Source of the DNA: Photorhabdus thracensis
GTDB taxonomy: Bacteria > Pseudomonadota > Gammaproteobacteria > Enterobacterales > Enterobacteriaceae
Length of the DNA stretch: 64,000 nucleotides
Direction of reading: 5' to 3'
NCBI RefSeq assembly: GCF_001010285.1
Contig: NZ_CP011104.1
Span: 3,906,001 to 3,970,000, forward strand
Below the pieces are notes generated by a model. It saw nothing but the letters and a program-made list of their open reading frames with translations. It did no database searches and was not told the DNA's origin. The position numbers and the translations under genes are program-made. This document shows positions 17,590 to 28,192 of the stretch, one piece after another; within the stretch, counting starts at the first letter, position 1; every line of letters begins with the position of its first letter.

Positions 17590-17865
17590 ATTTGTTCCAC
17601 AACAGAAAAATATTTGCGGAAGAGTAACATTTTTCTTATCAATTTACTGCGGATAGAAGTAAGGTAAGATAATCATCTGATTGAGTGAAACTATAACCCG
17701 TTATAACAAATGGATAATTGTTGTTTATAGTAAACGTGGTTATGATTAGCTTTGAAAGCTTTTGAATTCATCTTACATCATCTTTTTTGGTGGTTTTGCG
17801 TTGTAGGACCAAGATAGTAGGGTCACGTTTATTTTTGAATTAATTTAATGCAGGTGTCTTCATCC

Positions 17866-18573
17866 ATGCGATTGGATAAATTTCTGTCACAACAGCTTGG
17901 TATCAGCCGGAATGAAGTGGGGCGTGAGTTGCGCGCGGGACGTATCACTGTTGATGGTGAGACTGTAAAAACCGGAGCTTATAAATTAGCTCCAGAGCAA
18001 CAGGTCATGTTTGATGGTTCATTACTGGAACAGCAGCAAGGGCTTCGTTATTTTATGCTAAATAAACCGCAGGGGTATGTCTGCTCCACGGATGATCCGG
18101 TAAATCCGACAGTTCTCTATTTTATTGATGAACCGGCGGCGCATAAATTACACTCGGCTGGCAGGCTGGATATGGATACCACGGGGCTGGTTTTGCTGAC
18201 TGATGATGGTCAATGGTCCCATCGTATTACTGCCCCAAAACATCATTGTGAAAAAACCTATCTGGTCACTCTTGAATATCCTGTTGCAGAAGGGACAGCA
18301 GATAAATTTCTTGCGGGTGTCCAACTCAATGGTGAAAAAACACTGACAAAACCCGCTCAACTGGAAATTCTGGTGCCTCAATTAGCTCGTTTGACTATCA
18401 GTGAAGGGCGTTACCATCAAGTAAAACGCATGTTTGCAGCGGTAGGTAATCGGGTAACAGAGCTTCATCGTGAGCGAATCGGTGAAATTATCTTAGATCC
18501 TGAGTTGGAACCAGGGGAGTACCGACCGTTAACTGAGCAAGAAATTGCCAGTATCAATGTTCCTCAATCTTAG
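17866..18573 (+). CDS. rsuA: RsuA, 16S rRNA pseudouridine-516 synthase
   Basis: 235 aa from the ATG at 17866, giving the family start [15 protein letters not shown] and an aggtg ribosome site; an ATG 18 bp upstream has none. The S4 RNA-binding domain is at ~1-60. The catalytic aspartate lies in [18 protein letters not shown] at ~98-115, and a [17 protein letters not shown] motif at ~185 is typical. It isomerises U516 in the 30S head region during assembly. It is followed by bcr in the same direction, as in E. coli. Confidence 0.94.
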   Translation: MRLDKFLSQQLGISRNEVGRELRAGRITVDGETVKTGAYKLAPEQQVMFDGSLLEQQQGLRYFMLNKPQGYVCSTDDPVNPTVLYFIDEPAAHKLHSAGRLDMDTTGLVLLTDDGQWSHRITAPKHHCEKTYLVTLEYPVAEGTADKFLAGVQLNGEKTLTKPAQLEILVPQLARLTISEGRYHQVKRMFAAVGNRVTELHRERIGEIILDPELEPGEYRPLTEQEIASINVPQS

Positions 18574-18600
18574 CGCCCATTCCGTTAGCGCTATTTTATT
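18571..18600 (+). terminator. Hairpin at the end of rsuA
   Basis: Stem tagcgc/gcgcta starting at the stop codon itself, followed by TTTTATTT. A weak intrinsic terminator, or an attenuator before bcr. Confidence 0.45.
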
Positions 18601-18749
18601 TGCTGTTCTTTGTAGACAAGAGCGAACTTGGGCAGTGCTCAGACAAAAGCGATAGCTTGAGGGTACACGAGTGTGGCCCGCAACAATCATGCCTGCTGGG
18701 GCAGGTTCTTAGTTTTAGTTAATCATTTTAAATTATTGGAGTAATACGC

Positions 18750-19943
18750 GTGCAACAACAACGATCATCCTATTTAGGGTTGATTTTGATCCTTGGACTG
18801 CTTTCTATGTTAATGCCTCTTGCCATTGACATGTATTTGCCCAGTTTGCCGACTGTTGCCGAAGATTTCGGTGTTGATAGTGGGCGGGTTCAGATGACAT
18901 TGAGCAGTTATATTTTTGGTTTTGCTATCGGTCAGATGATATATGGCCCAATGGCTGACAGTTTGGGCCGTAAGCCGGTTATTCTGGGTGGTGTTATTGT
19001 GTTTGCTCTGGCTTCAGCCGCGTGTACGATAGCCAAGGATATTGACGATTTTATTTATATGCGGTTTTTGCATGGGTTTTCCGCCGCCGCGGCGAGTGTT
19101 GTTATTAATGCTTTGATGCGGGATATGTTCACGAAAGATGAATTTTCACGCAGTATGTCTTTTGTAATATTGGTAATGACCATTGCACCATTAATTGCTC
19201 CGATTCTTGGTGGCATGATGATGATTTGGTTCACATGGCATGCTATTTTCTGGAGTATTGCGATCACTGCTGTTATTGGGGTATTCCTTGTCGCTTTCTT
19301 TATAAAAGAGACTTTACCGAAAGAGAAAAGACAAAAGTTTCACCTTCGCACAACTATAAGTCAGTTTATTATGCTATTCCGTCAGCGCCGTGTGTTTTGT
19401 TACATGCTTGCCAGCGGATTTTCGTTTGCGGGAATGTTTTCTTTTCTCAGTGCTGGGCCGTTTGTTTATATTGAGTTGAATGGTGTGTCGCCGCAGAAAT
19501 TTGGTTATTATTTTGCGCTTAATATCGTATTTCTGTTTGTGATGACAACAATAAATAGTCGTTATGTACAGCGCTTTGGTGCATTGAGAATGATGTATTT
19601 TGGTTTAAGTGTGCAGTTTATTATGGGGATCTGGCTGTTATTGTCTACCGTACTGGATTTTGGTTTTATTTCTCTGGTCATCGGTGTGGCAGCTTATGTC
19701 TGTGGTATTGCTATGATTACATCTAATGTAATGGCGGTGGTTTTAGATGGTTACCCGCATATGGCAGGGACAGTATCTTCACTGGCAGGTACCATTCGTT
19801 TTGGGATTAGTGCTTTGGTTGGGGTATTACTTGCCATGTTACCTGCGCGCAGTGCCTGGCCAATGGTTGGTTCTATGGTTTTATGTGTTATTTTGGCTGT
19901 GCTGTTTGTTATATATGCAAAAAGAGGTCGTGCGTGCCATTGA
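18750..19943 (+). CDS. bcr: Bcr/CflA-family drug efflux transporter
   Basis: 397 aa with about 12 membrane helices. The MFS signature [16 protein letters not shown] is at ~66-81 and the family start [19 protein letters not shown] at ~21-39. Members export bicyclomycin, other drugs and cysteine with proton antiport. The start is GTG with a ttggag ribosome site. The rsuA-bcr-yejG order is as in E. coli, which supports orthology to Bcr itself. Confidence 0.9.
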   Translation: MQQQRSSYLGLILILGLLSMLMPLAIDMYLPSLPTVAEDFGVDSGRVQMTLSSYIFGFAIGQMIYGPMADSLGRKPVILGGVIVFALASAACTIAKDIDDFIYMRFLHGFSAAAASVVINALMRDMFTKDEFSRSMSFVILVMTIAPLIAPILGGMMMIWFTWHAIFWSIAITAVIGVFLVAFFIKETLPKEKRQKFHLRTTISQFIMLFRQRRVFCYMLASGFSFAGMFSFLSAGPFVYIELNGVSPQKFGYYFALNIVFLFVMTTINSRYVQRFGALRMMYFGLSVQFIMGIWLLLSTVLDFGFISLVIGVAAYVCGIAMITSNVMAVVLDGYPHMAGTVSSLAGTIRFGISALVGVLLAMLPARSAWPMVGSMVLCVILAVLFVIYAKRGRACH

Positions 19944-20820
19944 GGCATAATTTTATTACAGAATGATGTCTGTCTTCGTCAATATATTCCATCTTGACAG
20001 GATGATATTTAATATAATTTTTTAAATAACCATTCAGATTAGGGGGTTGTGCCACACTGTGTTATTCGAATATCTATCCAATGAAATGGTATTAACTGTG
20101 TGGTATAAAAGCATTTTCTGTATTACTAAAATTATCATTAGAAATACTAATGTTATCAGCGAGATTATTGGGTTGTCTCCCGAATATTAGGGATATTTTG
20201 GTGTTGAATGGTTTGATGATATCTATATTCTTCAGGGATGAAGTTATTGCTGTTTTATTCTTTTATGACTTTTTATATGTCGCATTATTGATTTTTATAT
20301 TCGAATTAGGCTGAGAGATTGAGCTTTAAATGCAAGGAAATTCCGAATTGTTTTTCTGCGGAAATGATTGGTTATTGATGTATTGATAGTGATTATAAGT
20401 TTGTTGTTGTATTTTTGTTAAATAAAAAAATATTCAAGGGCGTTATCATTAGGTTGTTATTATTTTTTCCTTATAAAACATATTGTTATCTATTTGTTTT
20501 TGCAGTTCTTGTTTGATTTTTATGTTAAAGAGTTGAGTTGAAAAAATAAAATATGTAAACAATAATTAAACATACAGTTGGTTTTTTGCATGAAAACAAG
20601 TTGAGTTTTTTTTAAAAAAAGTATAAATATATGCAAAATGCGAGATTGATCTCATTTTTTCTAAGGTGAAGTTTGAAATTAATGTAATACTATAAACACA
20701 AATTTAACTTTTTGTTTACCTTTTTTTGGGGGTAGTTATTCGGTTTTGGCGAGTAGAACACCTGAAGATAGTCGCTAACTTTAACTTTTGTATCTATGTT
20801 CTTTCAGGTAGGAATAATTT
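19944..20820. other. Long AT-rich gap between bcr and yejG
   Basis: 877 bp with no acceptable reading frame and no repeat or RNA gene that I can recognise. It is strongly AT-rich with many T and A runs. The last ~120 bp must contain the yejG promoter. E. coli has no such gap here, so it may hold an unrecognised small RNA or decayed DNA. Confidence 0.4.
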
Positions 20821-21165
20821 GTGAATAATATTCAGCTTTCGGTGGTACATCGACTACCGCAAAGTTACAGGTGGTCACCCGGTTTTGCGGGTATTAAAGT
20901 TGAACCACTTCCAGTTGATGAAGTGAATGTAAAAAGTAGCCTGATGGGGTTGAAGTTACTCAGCCACGAAGATACGGCTGCATGGAATGTTATGCAAAAA
21001 TTACAGCAATCACTTGCGGATATGCAAATTGAAAGTACTGTGATTGAGTGGGAAGGTCAGCCGTGCTTGTTTGTTGATAGTGAAGACGAGAGTGCGGTTA
21101 TGTGTCGTTTGAAGACACTTGGTGCTGCGATTGCTGAAAAGATAACAGCTCTTTACCCATTCTGA
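20821..21165 (+). CDS. yejG: YejG family protein
   Basis: 114 aa starting at GTG, with NIQLSVVHRLPQSYRWSPGFAGIKVEP and an EGQPCLFVDSEDE-A--CRLK stretch, as in enteric YejG. The function is unknown. Its place after bcr matches the E. coli order, and a strong terminator follows directly. Confidence 0.88.
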   Translation: MNNIQLSVVHRLPQSYRWSPGFAGIKVEPLPVDEVNVKSSLMGLKLLSHEDTAAWNVMQKLQQSLADMQIESTVIEWEGQPCLFVDSEDESAVMCRLKTLGAAIAEKITALYPF

Positions 21166-21175
21166 TATAAACGCG

Positions 21176-21206
21176 AAAAGCGCTTCCTCTGATGGAAGCG
21201 CTTTTT
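21176..21206 (+). terminator. Terminator of yejG
   Basis: Stem aagcgcttcc/ggaagcgctt with loop tctgat, then a T-run. It also faces the end of mepS and may serve both genes. Confidence 0.85.
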
Positions 21207-21227
21207 TGTACGCAAGGGAAAGGATTC

Positions 21228-21821
21228 TTAGCCGTTAGGAGGCATTACGGTATTGTTGATGACCCGGCGGCCACCATAATAACGTTTGCTCCAGTATGCG
21301 CTGTTTAACGTGGAAACAATCACACCATTGCTGGTGGAGGCATGAATGAATTGGTTATTGCCAACATAGATACCAACATGCCTTGTACGAGCACCCGTCT
21401 TAAACAAAACCAGATCGCCAGGACGTAATTTTGAGCGGTCGATTTTTTTGCCAATGTTTTGTTGTTCAAGTGTTGAACGTGGTAGTTCCATGCCAAACTG
21501 GTCACGGAAAGTACGTTGAACAAAGCCAGAACAATCAATACCACGCTTAGTGTTGCCGCCGAGTCGATAGGCAACTCCTTTCCAGCCATTGTATTGGCTA
21601 AGAATTTTGGATTTTATGTCCAGATTACGGACCAGTGCTTCGAATTCATCCTGAGACGCTTGAAGTAAGAAGCCATTCTTACCGTTTACTGCATGCGTAT
21701 CAGTTTGTGTATTGCGAAACTTTGAAGAATCTGGCGAGCTGCACGCGGATAAAGTGATCGCTACGAACAGCGCGGGCATCAGCCGCGTAATGTATCTCAG
21801 TACCGGTTGAGACTTGACCAT
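21228..21821 (-). CDS. mepS: MepS (Spr), murein DD-endopeptidase lipoprotein
   Basis: 197 aa. A signal sequence with lipobox LSACSS gives lipidation at Cys26. An NlpC/P60 domain follows, with catalytic Cys in GIDCSGF (~96), His in TRHVGIY (~147) and His in FIHAST (~159). It cleaves the D-Ala-mDAP cross-link of peptidoglycan at the outer membrane and is needed for cell-wall growth. The protein is in the usual size range. The upstream neighbour lpxT is a pseudogene. Confidence 0.93.
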   Translation of the reverse strand: MVKSQPVLRYITRLMPALFVAITLSACSSPDSSKFRNTQTDTHAVNGKNGFLLQASQDEFEALVRNLDIKSKILSQYNGWKGVAYRLGGNTKRGIDCSGFVQRTFRDQFGMELPRSTLEQQNIGKKIDRSKLRPGDLVLFKTGARTRHVGIYVGNNQFIHASTSNGVIVSTLNSAYWSKRYYGGRRVINNTVMPPNG

Positions 21822-22178
21822 TATTTTTGTTTTCCCTTGCTATCCTTACCTTAAGTTGGTCGCTATTATTGAAAAATATCAAACGCTTCGAAGACTGGTG
21901 TTAGAAAAAGCAATAAGTAAACAACGCGCTTGGTGCAAAAACGCGCTGGACGCCACGTTTTAAAACGATATTTACAATAAATGTTATTCAGACCGAGATT
22001 ACAGAAACAATCAGGAAAAGGCGAGTATTTAATGGCATAATTTACAAAAAATTAGATTTCTCAGTACGGGAGATTAGCAATGTTGCTAATTTATGTTATT
22101 TATGTGGATCTTATGAGCAAACAGGAGGGTTAAATCCTTCCCAATATTCTTCAGTAAAAAGGGCATGTGAGAAGGGTT
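21822..22178. other. Upstream region of mepS
   Basis: 357 bp without a gene. On the minus strand it must hold the mepS promoter and leader. No repeat was recognised. Confidence 0.4.
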
Positions 22179-22700
22179 TTATACCGGGTGACCAATTTGC
22201 GGTAGATTCTTATCTAACCAGTTAATCATTATGTCACTTAATGGTGTTAATAATAACCAACTTGTTCCAATTAGAACCACAGATAAAGAACCGACTACAA
22301 TATCAGTAAACCAGTGTGCTCCCGCCATAATGCGGGGTAACGCAAATATGACCATAATCAGTAATGCAATGGAGAATGCTTTAACTGAGATATAGCGATG
22401 CATGAAGCAGCAGAAAGTGAGTAGCATTAATCCGTGATCGCTTGGAAAACTATCGCCGGATGAATCCTTAGTCATCAGATTAGTCATTTCGCTAATACGA
22501 TTGATATTATTAAATGTTAATGTCGGGCTTGGACGAATGACAGGGAGCTGATGACCGATTTGGTTAAGTCATTTCTCATCAAAGAAGTAAAAGATTGCAG
22601 AGTCGATATTTAACTAAAAACCGTGGTGTTCTGGTAAATACCAGGAGAGAAATAAAACGATCTCTAACAGGTTAAGTATAAATATGGCAAATGGGTGATT
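22179..22700 (-). pseudogene. lpxT: Broken lpxT, lipid A 1-diphosphate synthase
   Basis: Read on the minus strand in one frame, the remains run IVLFLSWYLPEHHGF, then a TAG (+ strand 22614-22616) where E. coli LpxT has Trp, then LNIDSAIFYFFDEK, then a TGA (22569-22571). It continues in frame as LNQIGHQLPVIRPSPTLTF and a largely intact PAP2 C-terminal half with SFPSDHG and GAHWFTD motifs, to a stop at 22179. Compared with E. coli LpxT, ~60-70 codons between the two parts are deleted. The active enzyme transfers phosphate from undecaprenyl diphosphate to lipid A in the periplasm. The enteric neighbours mepS and efpL/yeiP support the identification. Confidence 0.82.
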
Positions 22701-23149
22701 GCATGTCATAGAATATCTATTTGTTAAAAAATAAAATTCAGTAATAATCAAGCTTATAATTATGTAGGTTAATATAACAAGTGTTAGGTAATAATGCCAT
22801 GAATCCAGTTCCTATCATAAGTTAATCTGGTGGTTTTTTTATCTGTTTTATGCTTTTTCCTTCAGATGCTTATTTGATTTGGTAAATATTTATGCTCAAT
22901 TTTGCCGTTCTTATTGAGTGGTGGTGGGGATATTTAAAGTCATAAATTTTTAATTTATTGATAAATACTTCTGATAATTTTCATGTTAAAAGATGTAAAT
23001 ATTTTAATCAGTTTTAAAAGTTAAAAACAGTGAAAAAACAACAAAAATAGCCGTTACCAATAGCATGGACTCGTAAATTTTTCCGATTTCCAGATTGATT
23101 TTACATTTGGAGATCTCAGCAAATAATGCTGTCTTATGGCGAGGGTTTT
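22701..23149. other. AT-rich gap, no gene seen
   Basis: About 450 bp between the lpxT remains and the fimbrial-like gene. It probably contains the lost N-terminus of lpxT, no longer readable, and the promoter for the next gene. Confidence 0.4.
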
Positions 23150-23467
23150 ATGTCTATGTTCCGGGTAATGGTGGGCTGTTTTTTCCTGATGATTCCTGGT
23201 GTTGTGAGTAGTGAGTCAGAGACAAGATCAGGTACAGGGGTTATTCACTTTTCAGGTGCAATTGTTGAATCACCGTGTCGTTTTGATTGGTATGATCACT
23301 GGACTGATACCACTTGCTGGCGAAAAGGAGATAAAATTACCCAGCGACGAAAATTGGATTTCCAAAATGATGTTTATTTTTATTTACCGCACCAAATTGG
23401 TGAAACAGAAATTAAATGGGTGAAAGGAGAAAAGAAAATCGGAATTGTTACAATTTTTTATAATTGA
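23150..23467 (+). CDS. Small secreted fimbrial-subunit-like protein
   Basis: 105 aa from the ATG at 23150, which has a gcgaggg ribosome site. An N-terminal signal peptide is visible (MFRVMVGCFFLMIPGVVSS). The mature part begins with a GTGVIHFSGAIVESPCRFDW strand like the start of type 1 pilins, with Cys in the usual place and a second Cys at TTCWRKGDK. The protein stops at about two thirds of the usual pilin length, so it is a truncated or reduced pilin domain. No usher, chaperone or other fimbrial gene is near. Role unknown. Confidence 0.6.
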   Translation: MSMFRVMVGCFFLMIPGVVSSESETRSGTGVIHFSGAIVESPCRFDWYDHWTDTTCWRKGDKITQRRKLDFQNDVYFYLPHQIGETEIKWVKGEKKIGIVTIFYN

Positions 23468-23698
23468 TATTAAGAGAAATCTTAAATATTATTTATTCAA
23501 TACTTAATTGAAGAATATTTGGAATTTTATTTTTCATTTTTGAGCAATGTTAATGAAAGTGAATAGAGAATTTACGCTTGCATTTTATTTGGAAATTAAA
23601 ATTGTGCCTAAATTATAAAGGAAAGCGAATAATTAATGAAATAATCGAAAATGAGTTGCTCTGTTTTATACAGAGCAACTTAGGATTAGCTAATGTTA

Positions 23699-24271
23699 TT
23701 AATCACAACGCCCCATATAGCGACGTTCTGCAATATGGATACGGATTTTTTCGCCATTACTGATATATTCAGGTACTTGAACGATCAGCCCGGTACTCAT
23801 TCTTGCAGGTTTTGTCCGCGCACTGGCTGAGGCACCTTTAATTCCGGGGGTAGTTTCTTCAATAACCATATCGACTGTTTGCGGCAGTTCAAGGGCAATA
23901 ACCTGTCCCTCTATTGTCAGCACTTGCATACCCGGCAGGCCACCTTCAGGGATGAATAGCAACTCTTCTTCGATTTGTTCTTTTTGAAAATGATAAGGCG
24001 TGAAATCTTCGTCATCCATGAAGACATATTCATCGCCATCAATATAGGAAAAATTAACGCTGCGACGAGTTAGGCTAATCGTATCAATGATATCATCGCC
24101 TTTGAAACGTTCTTCCACTTTTTGCCCGGTGCGGATATCGGTAAAACGCATTTTATATAGTGTACTGGCTCCCCGGGCGCTTGGTGCTTGAATATCAATA
24201 TCTTTGACCAGCAGTAACTTACCATTATAACTGACGGCAATACCGCGTTTAATTTCGTTGGCTTTAGCCAT
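23699..24271 (-). CDS. efpL: EfpL (YeiP), elongation factor P-like protein
   Basis: 190 aa from the start [10 protein letters not shown]; a longer in-frame start 42 bp upstream is not used in homologues. Three EF-P-type domains are present: the N-terminal KOW-like with loop PSARGAST, the OB domain with VKVEER-like and [10 protein letters not shown] motifs, and a C-terminal domain with the signature [18 protein letters not shown]. The tip carries Arg rather than the modified Lys of EF-P. EfpL helps ribosomes stalled at proline-rich and other sequences. Confidence 0.92.
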   Translation of the reverse strand: MAKANEIKRGIAVSYNGKLLLVKDIDIQAPSARGASTLYKMRFTDIRTGQKVEERFKGDDIIDTISLTRRSVNFSYIDGDEYVFMDDEDFTPYHFQKEQIEEELLFIPEGGLPGMQVLTIEGQVIALELPQTVDMVIEETTPGIKGASASARTKPARMSTGLIVQVPEYISNGEKIRIHIAERRYMGRCD

Positions 24272-24404
24272 ATGTAACCTTCCATAAAACTGGGAGAGAA
24301 TAACCGGCGACAAAATTACTCGCAGTTAGGGAATTAGGCAAGTGGGGATCAGAAAACCCCGGCGTTTTTTTACGTTGGGGTTTGTAGAAAGAATATCGGG
24401 TATA

Positions 24405-25664
24405 TCAGCGATACACGGGCAATAAATCAAAGGAGGCCAGGGTATGAGCTACCGCGTTCATCAAGCCAAACAGAATGATAAATCCGATAAGGAATTTCCC
24501 GCCTGGTGCCCGATAACTGGCATCAGGGAAGCGGCGACGGCTTGCCCGCGCCATAAGTGCTGGAACAATAACGGCCCAGATGGTTGCAGCTAATCCAGCA
24601 AAGCCGATGGCATACAGAAAACCATTGGGGACCAGTAAAGCTAGCACTGTTGGTGGAATAAATGTCACTAATGCTGATTTTAACCGGCCGGTGTTGTCAT
24701 CTTTAAAACCGAAGAAATCGGCTATGTAATCAAATAGCCCTAAAGAGACACCAAGAAATGAACTTGCTAATGCCATATAAGAGAAGGCATTTAGAAGCTG
24801 GTGAACGGTTTTGCTGTTTGTTGTATTATCCATGTGTTTCAATAAATCACCGATATTCCCACCATCAGCAATAATCTGTTTGAATGCTTCGCGGGGAATA
24901 TTTCCCTGAATGACATATTGCCACAGGATATAAATAGCTAATGCGATTAATGTACCTAATAACAGGCTGCGAATAACGGCTTTTCTATCTTTATGATAAT
25001 ATTTTACTAAACTTGGGATATTACCATGATATCCGAATGAAACGAGTAAATAGGGCAGAGCGGCTAAAGCGTAAGGCATATAACTTGTTGCTGTGTCGTT
25101 TGATATAGCATCCGTCTGATTAAACAGGATGACATATTTAACTTCAGTAAACATGCCGCCAACGGACATAAAAAAAGTAATCACCATACCGCCTATCAAA
25201 ATTGTGCTCAGACGATCGACAGCTTGAGTCGATAACCAGACAATAAATGCAACGATAAAAGCGAAAATAAAGCCAGCATTTGCCTGTGATATCGAAATAA
25301 TATTTTCAAAATTGTGGGCAATAATTGAGCCACCGGCTGAAATGTAGGCGTAGGTTAATATATAAAGCACGAATGTAATAGAGATACCATTGATGGCATT
25401 CCATCCTTTACCGAGTAAATCTTTAGTCATGGTATGGAAGCTTGCACCTAATGGGTAGTTCAGGTTGGTTTCTAGTATCATTAAGCCGGAAAAATACATA
25501 CACATCCATGTGTAAACCAGCAGAATAATTGAGCCAGTAAACCAGACACCGGAAGTTGCCACGGGAGTAGAGAACATTCCTGCACCGACAGCAGTACCGG
25601 CAATTATCATTGCACCACCCAGTATAGGAGGGCGCTTTAAACTCTGGGGTGTCTCAATGGACAT
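24405..25664 (-). CDS. mtr: Mtr-type tryptophan permease
   Basis: 419 aa of the HAAAP aromatic amino acid permease family with about 11 membrane helices. IIAGTAVGAGMFSTPV is at ~21-36, NGISITFVLYILTYAYISAGGS at ~90-112 and SFGYHGNIPSLVKYY at ~209-223. It is closest to E. coli Mtr in my memory (LLPVY end, GLMILETNLNYPLG). It imports tryptophan with protons across the inner membrane. TnaB is the main alternative. It is a single gene with no partner. Confidence 0.85.
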   Translation of the reverse strand: MSIETPQSLKRPPILGGAMIIAGTAVGAGMFSTPVATSGVWFTGSIILLVYTWMCMYFSGLMILETNLNYPLGASFHTMTKDLLGKGWNAINGISITFVLYILTYAYISAGGSIIAHNFENIISISQANAGFIFAFIVAFIVWLSTQAVDRLSTILIGGMVITFFMSVGGMFTEVKYVILFNQTDAISNDTATSYMPYALAALPYLLVSFGYHGNIPSLVKYYHKDRKAVIRSLLLGTLIALAIYILWQYVIQGNIPREAFKQIIADGGNIGDLLKHMDNTTNSKTVHQLLNAFSYMALASSFLGVSLGLFDYIADFFGFKDDNTGRLKSALVTFIPPTVLALLVPNGFLYAIGFAGLAATIWAVIVPALMARASRRRFPDASYRAPGGKFLIGFIILFGLMNAVAHTLASFDLLPVYR

Positions 25665-25779
25665 ATTAACTCCTGCTGGTATATTGTTTCTTTGTACTAG
25701 CTTAAAGATACATTTTTGTCTATAGGGTGTAAATAGACGTCATAAAGGATTATTTGAAATTGAGCTAATATAAGTTAGT

Positions 25780-26199
25780 TCATTCGGTAAGATAAAAGCG
25801 ATTCTCGCGCCACATTTTTATAGCATTCCGGCTGGCTTCAAAATGTGGTTCAGGGAGATTATCAGGATTGCACCACATAAGTTGTTCGCATTTTTCCAAC
25901 TCCATTAATTTTGGCTCACCACCTGGATGTTTTGCCAGCAAACACACCGAAATAGTATGTTTTCCTTCTTGTTGATAAGTTTGGAGATTATTACAAATAC
26001 CATAGACTTTTGGTGATTGTATCGTCAGACCTGTCTCTTCTTCAACTTCACGGATTGCACATTGTTCAAATGTTTCTCCGGCATCAACATGACCACCAAA
26101 TATTGACCAGTATGGAGCATGCTCACTGCTGCGTTTTCCAAGTAATACCTGGCCATATTCATTCACAATAACAACGCCAACACCAACAATTACGGACAT
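25780..26199 (-). CDS. Nudix hydrolase
   Basis: 139 aa with a complete Nudix box GHVDAGETFEQCAIREVEEETGL at ~36-58. The start VGVGVVIVNEYGQVLLGKR is as in MutT/NUDT15-like nucleotide pyrophosphohydrolases. Substrate not predictable from sequence; a nucleoside triphosphate or a damaged nucleotide is likely. It is transcribed away from fruK. Confidence 0.8.
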   Translation of the reverse strand: MSVIVGVGVVIVNEYGQVLLGKRSSEHAPYWSIFGGHVDAGETFEQCAIREVEEETGLTIQSPKVYGICNNLQTYQQEGKHTISVCLLAKHPGGEPKLMELEKCEQLMWCNPDNLPEPHFEASRNAIKMWRENRFYLTE

Positions 26200-26315
26200 T
26201 TGATATATTCCTTCAGATAAATTTCAGCAAATTAATATCTCTTTTTGAGAAAAATTCAATACTAATCTTACCCGCAAATCAGTTTAAGACAACGATCAAT
26301 AAAGTATGGAATTTA

Positions 26316-26330
26316 ACTGAAACGATTCAA
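26316..26330 (+). promoter_or_regulatory. Cra (FruR) operator upstream of fruK
   Basis: The sequence CTGAAACGATTCAA matches the known Cra consensus (GCTGAAWCGNTTCAA). It lies 71 bp upstream of fruK, where the fru operon operator sits in E. coli. Inferred from motif and context. Confidence 0.7.
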
Positions 26331-26400
26331 TTTTAATGGTATAAATGGAACTGAAAATTCATAGTAATGATGATTATCTACTTAGGAGACATCGGGCACA

Positions 26401-27339
26401 ATGAGCCGTAGAGTTGCCACTATCACCTTAAATCCAGCTTATGATTTGGTTGGATTGTGCCCGGAAATCGTCAAAGGGGCGATTAATCGTGTGCAAGCAG
26501 CCGGATTGCATGCTGCCGGGAAAGGCAATAATGTTGCTAAAGTTTTGCGTGATTTAGGCATTGATGTCACTGTCAGTGGTTTTCTGGGTAGAGAAAATCA
26601 GGAAGGATTTCAGCAATTCTTCAGTGAAAATGGCATGGAAAATCGTTTCCATTTAGTGCCGGGCAGAACACGGATTAATGTCAAATTAACAGAAGAAAGC
26701 GGTGAAGTGACGGATTTCAACTTCTCTGGTTTTTATGTTGGTGAAGCGGAATGGTCGGAATTTGTTAATGATTCGCTTTCATGGCTTGGACAGTTTGATA
26801 TGGTTGTTGTCAGTGGTAGCTTACCCACAGGTGTTTCTGCTGAATCGTTTACCGATTGGATGGCCCACTTGCGCCAGCTTTGTCCTTGTATTATTTTCGA
26901 CAGCAGCCGTGAAGCGTTGGTTGCGGGTTTGAAAGCGTCCCCCTGGTTAGTTAAACCGAATCGTTATGAGCTTGAGGTCTGGGCCGGGCGCCTGTTACCT
27001 GAGCTATCCGATGTGATCATGGCAGCACATCAACTCAGGGACCAGGGAATTGCTCATGTCGTTATATCTTTGGGTGAGCAGGGCGCATTATGGGTTAATG
27101 CATCTGGAGCATGGTTGGCAAAACCACCGCATTGTAAAGTTGTCAGCACTGTGGGGGCCGGTGATTCAATGGTCGGTGGTTTGGTTTATGGTTTGCTGAT
27201 GCGGGAATCCAGTGAACACACGTTGCGATTGGCAACGGCTGTGTCGGCGCTTGCCGTTAGTCAGCCTAATGTGGGTATCAGCAATCGCCCTGAATTAGCC
27301 GCAATGATGGCTAAAATCGAACTGACACCCGTTAAATGA
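26401..27339 (+). CDS. fruK: FruK, 1-phosphofructokinase (orphan)
   Basis: 312 aa, PfkB family. The N-terminus SRRVATITLNPAYDLVG, the substrate-site GKGNNVAKVLRDLG (E. coli has Ile for the first Asn), the PWLVKPNRYELE stretch, and the catalytic GAGDSMVGG at ~250 are all present. It phosphorylates fructose-1-phosphate to fructose-1,6-bisphosphate. In E. coli it lies between fruB and fruA; here nfo follows 11 bp after the stop (convergent) and a Nudix gene precedes it, so the fructose PTS genes are missing at this site. Start ATG with a cttaggag ribosome site, and a Cra operator upstream. Confidence 0.93.
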   Translation: MSRRVATITLNPAYDLVGLCPEIVKGAINRVQAAGLHAAGKGNNVAKVLRDLGIDVTVSGFLGRENQEGFQQFFSENGMENRFHLVPGRTRINVKLTEESGEVTDFNFSGFYVGEAEWSEFVNDSLSWLGQFDMVVVSGSLPTGVSAESFTDWMAHLRQLCPCIIFDSSREALVAGLKASPWLVKPNRYELEVWAGRLLPELSDVIMAAHQLRDQGIAHVVISLGEQGALWVNASGAWLAKPPHCKVVSTVGAGDSMVGGLVYGLLMRESSEHTLRLATAVSALAVSQPNVGISNRPELAAMMAKIELTPVK

Positions 27340-27349
27340 AAAAGGACCA

Positions 27350-28192
27350 TTAATTTTGTTGTGATTTCAGCCAGGCAATTTCTTGGTGCCAAATATCTGG
27401 CTTAATTGTTTCAAGGATTAGCGGAATTCCATTAAAACGGGCATCTTGCATAATATAACTGAAAGGTGTTTTGCCAATATTTCCTTCCCCAAGGCTATGA
27501 TGCCGGTCAACACGGCTGGCAAATTCACTTTTGGCATCATTTAAATGCATTCCGCACAGATACTGAAAGCCAACAATTTTTTCAAACTCTTGAAAAGTTT
27601 TCTGGCAAACGTCATCGGTACGCAAATCATAACCCGCGGCAAAGGCGTGACAGGTATCAATACAGACGCCAACTCTGCTTTTATCTTCAACTCCGTCAAT
27701 AATTGCTGCCAGATGTTCAAATTTGAACCCCAGATTTGTGCCCTGACCTGCCGTATTTTCAATAACAGCAGTGACTCCCTGGGTTTTATTGAGAGCGATG
27801 TTGATAGATTCTGCAATTCGTGTCAGGCATTTATCCACATCTATCTTATTGAGATGACTGCCAGGATGGAAATTCAATAAATCGATACCCAGTTGTTCAC
27901 AACGTTGCATTTCATCAACAAAAGCCAGCCTGGATTTCTCCAGTGCTTCGGTGTCTGGGTGACCAAGATTAATCAGATAACTGTCATGAGGGAGAATTTG
28001 CTGGCTACCGTATCCATAGCGCTCACAATTTTCTTTAAATTTATCGATAATATCAGTGGCTAAAGGTGGAGCGTTCCACTGGCGCTGGTTTTTGGTGAAC
28101 AGGGCAAAAGCAGTGGCTTTTAATTCGTGTGCCCGGATAACTGCCTGATCGACGCCGCCGGCAGCGCTGACATGTGCTCCAATAAATTTCAT
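27350..28192 (-). CDS. nfo: Endonuclease IV
   Basis: 280 aa from the second of two adjacent ATGs ([13 protein letters not shown]). TIM-barrel AP endonuclease with metal ligands in [64 protein letters not shown] and LILET. It incises DNA at abasic sites with three zinc ions. It overlaps no other gene and is convergent with fruK. The start has a ggaaggag ribosome site. Confidence 0.95.
   Translation of the reverse strand: MKFIGAHVSAAGGVDQAVIRAHELKATAFALFTKNQRQWNAPPLATDIIDKFKENCERYGYGSQQILPHDSYLINLGHPDTEALEKSRLAFVDEMQRCEQLGIDLLNFHPGSHLNKIDVDKCLTRIAESINIALNKTQGVTAVIENTAGQGTNLGFKFEHLAAIIDGVEDKSRVGVCIDTCHAFAAGYDLRTDDVCQKTFQEFEKIVGFQYLCGMHLNDAKSEFASRVDRHHSLGEGNIGKTPFSYIMQDARFNGIPLILETIKPDIWHQEIAWLKSQQN

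Noticed and set aside
20140..20820. Small RNA gene in the bcr-yejG gap
   Set aside because: No clear promoter-hairpin-T-run set could be seen by eye; left as an unexplained gap.
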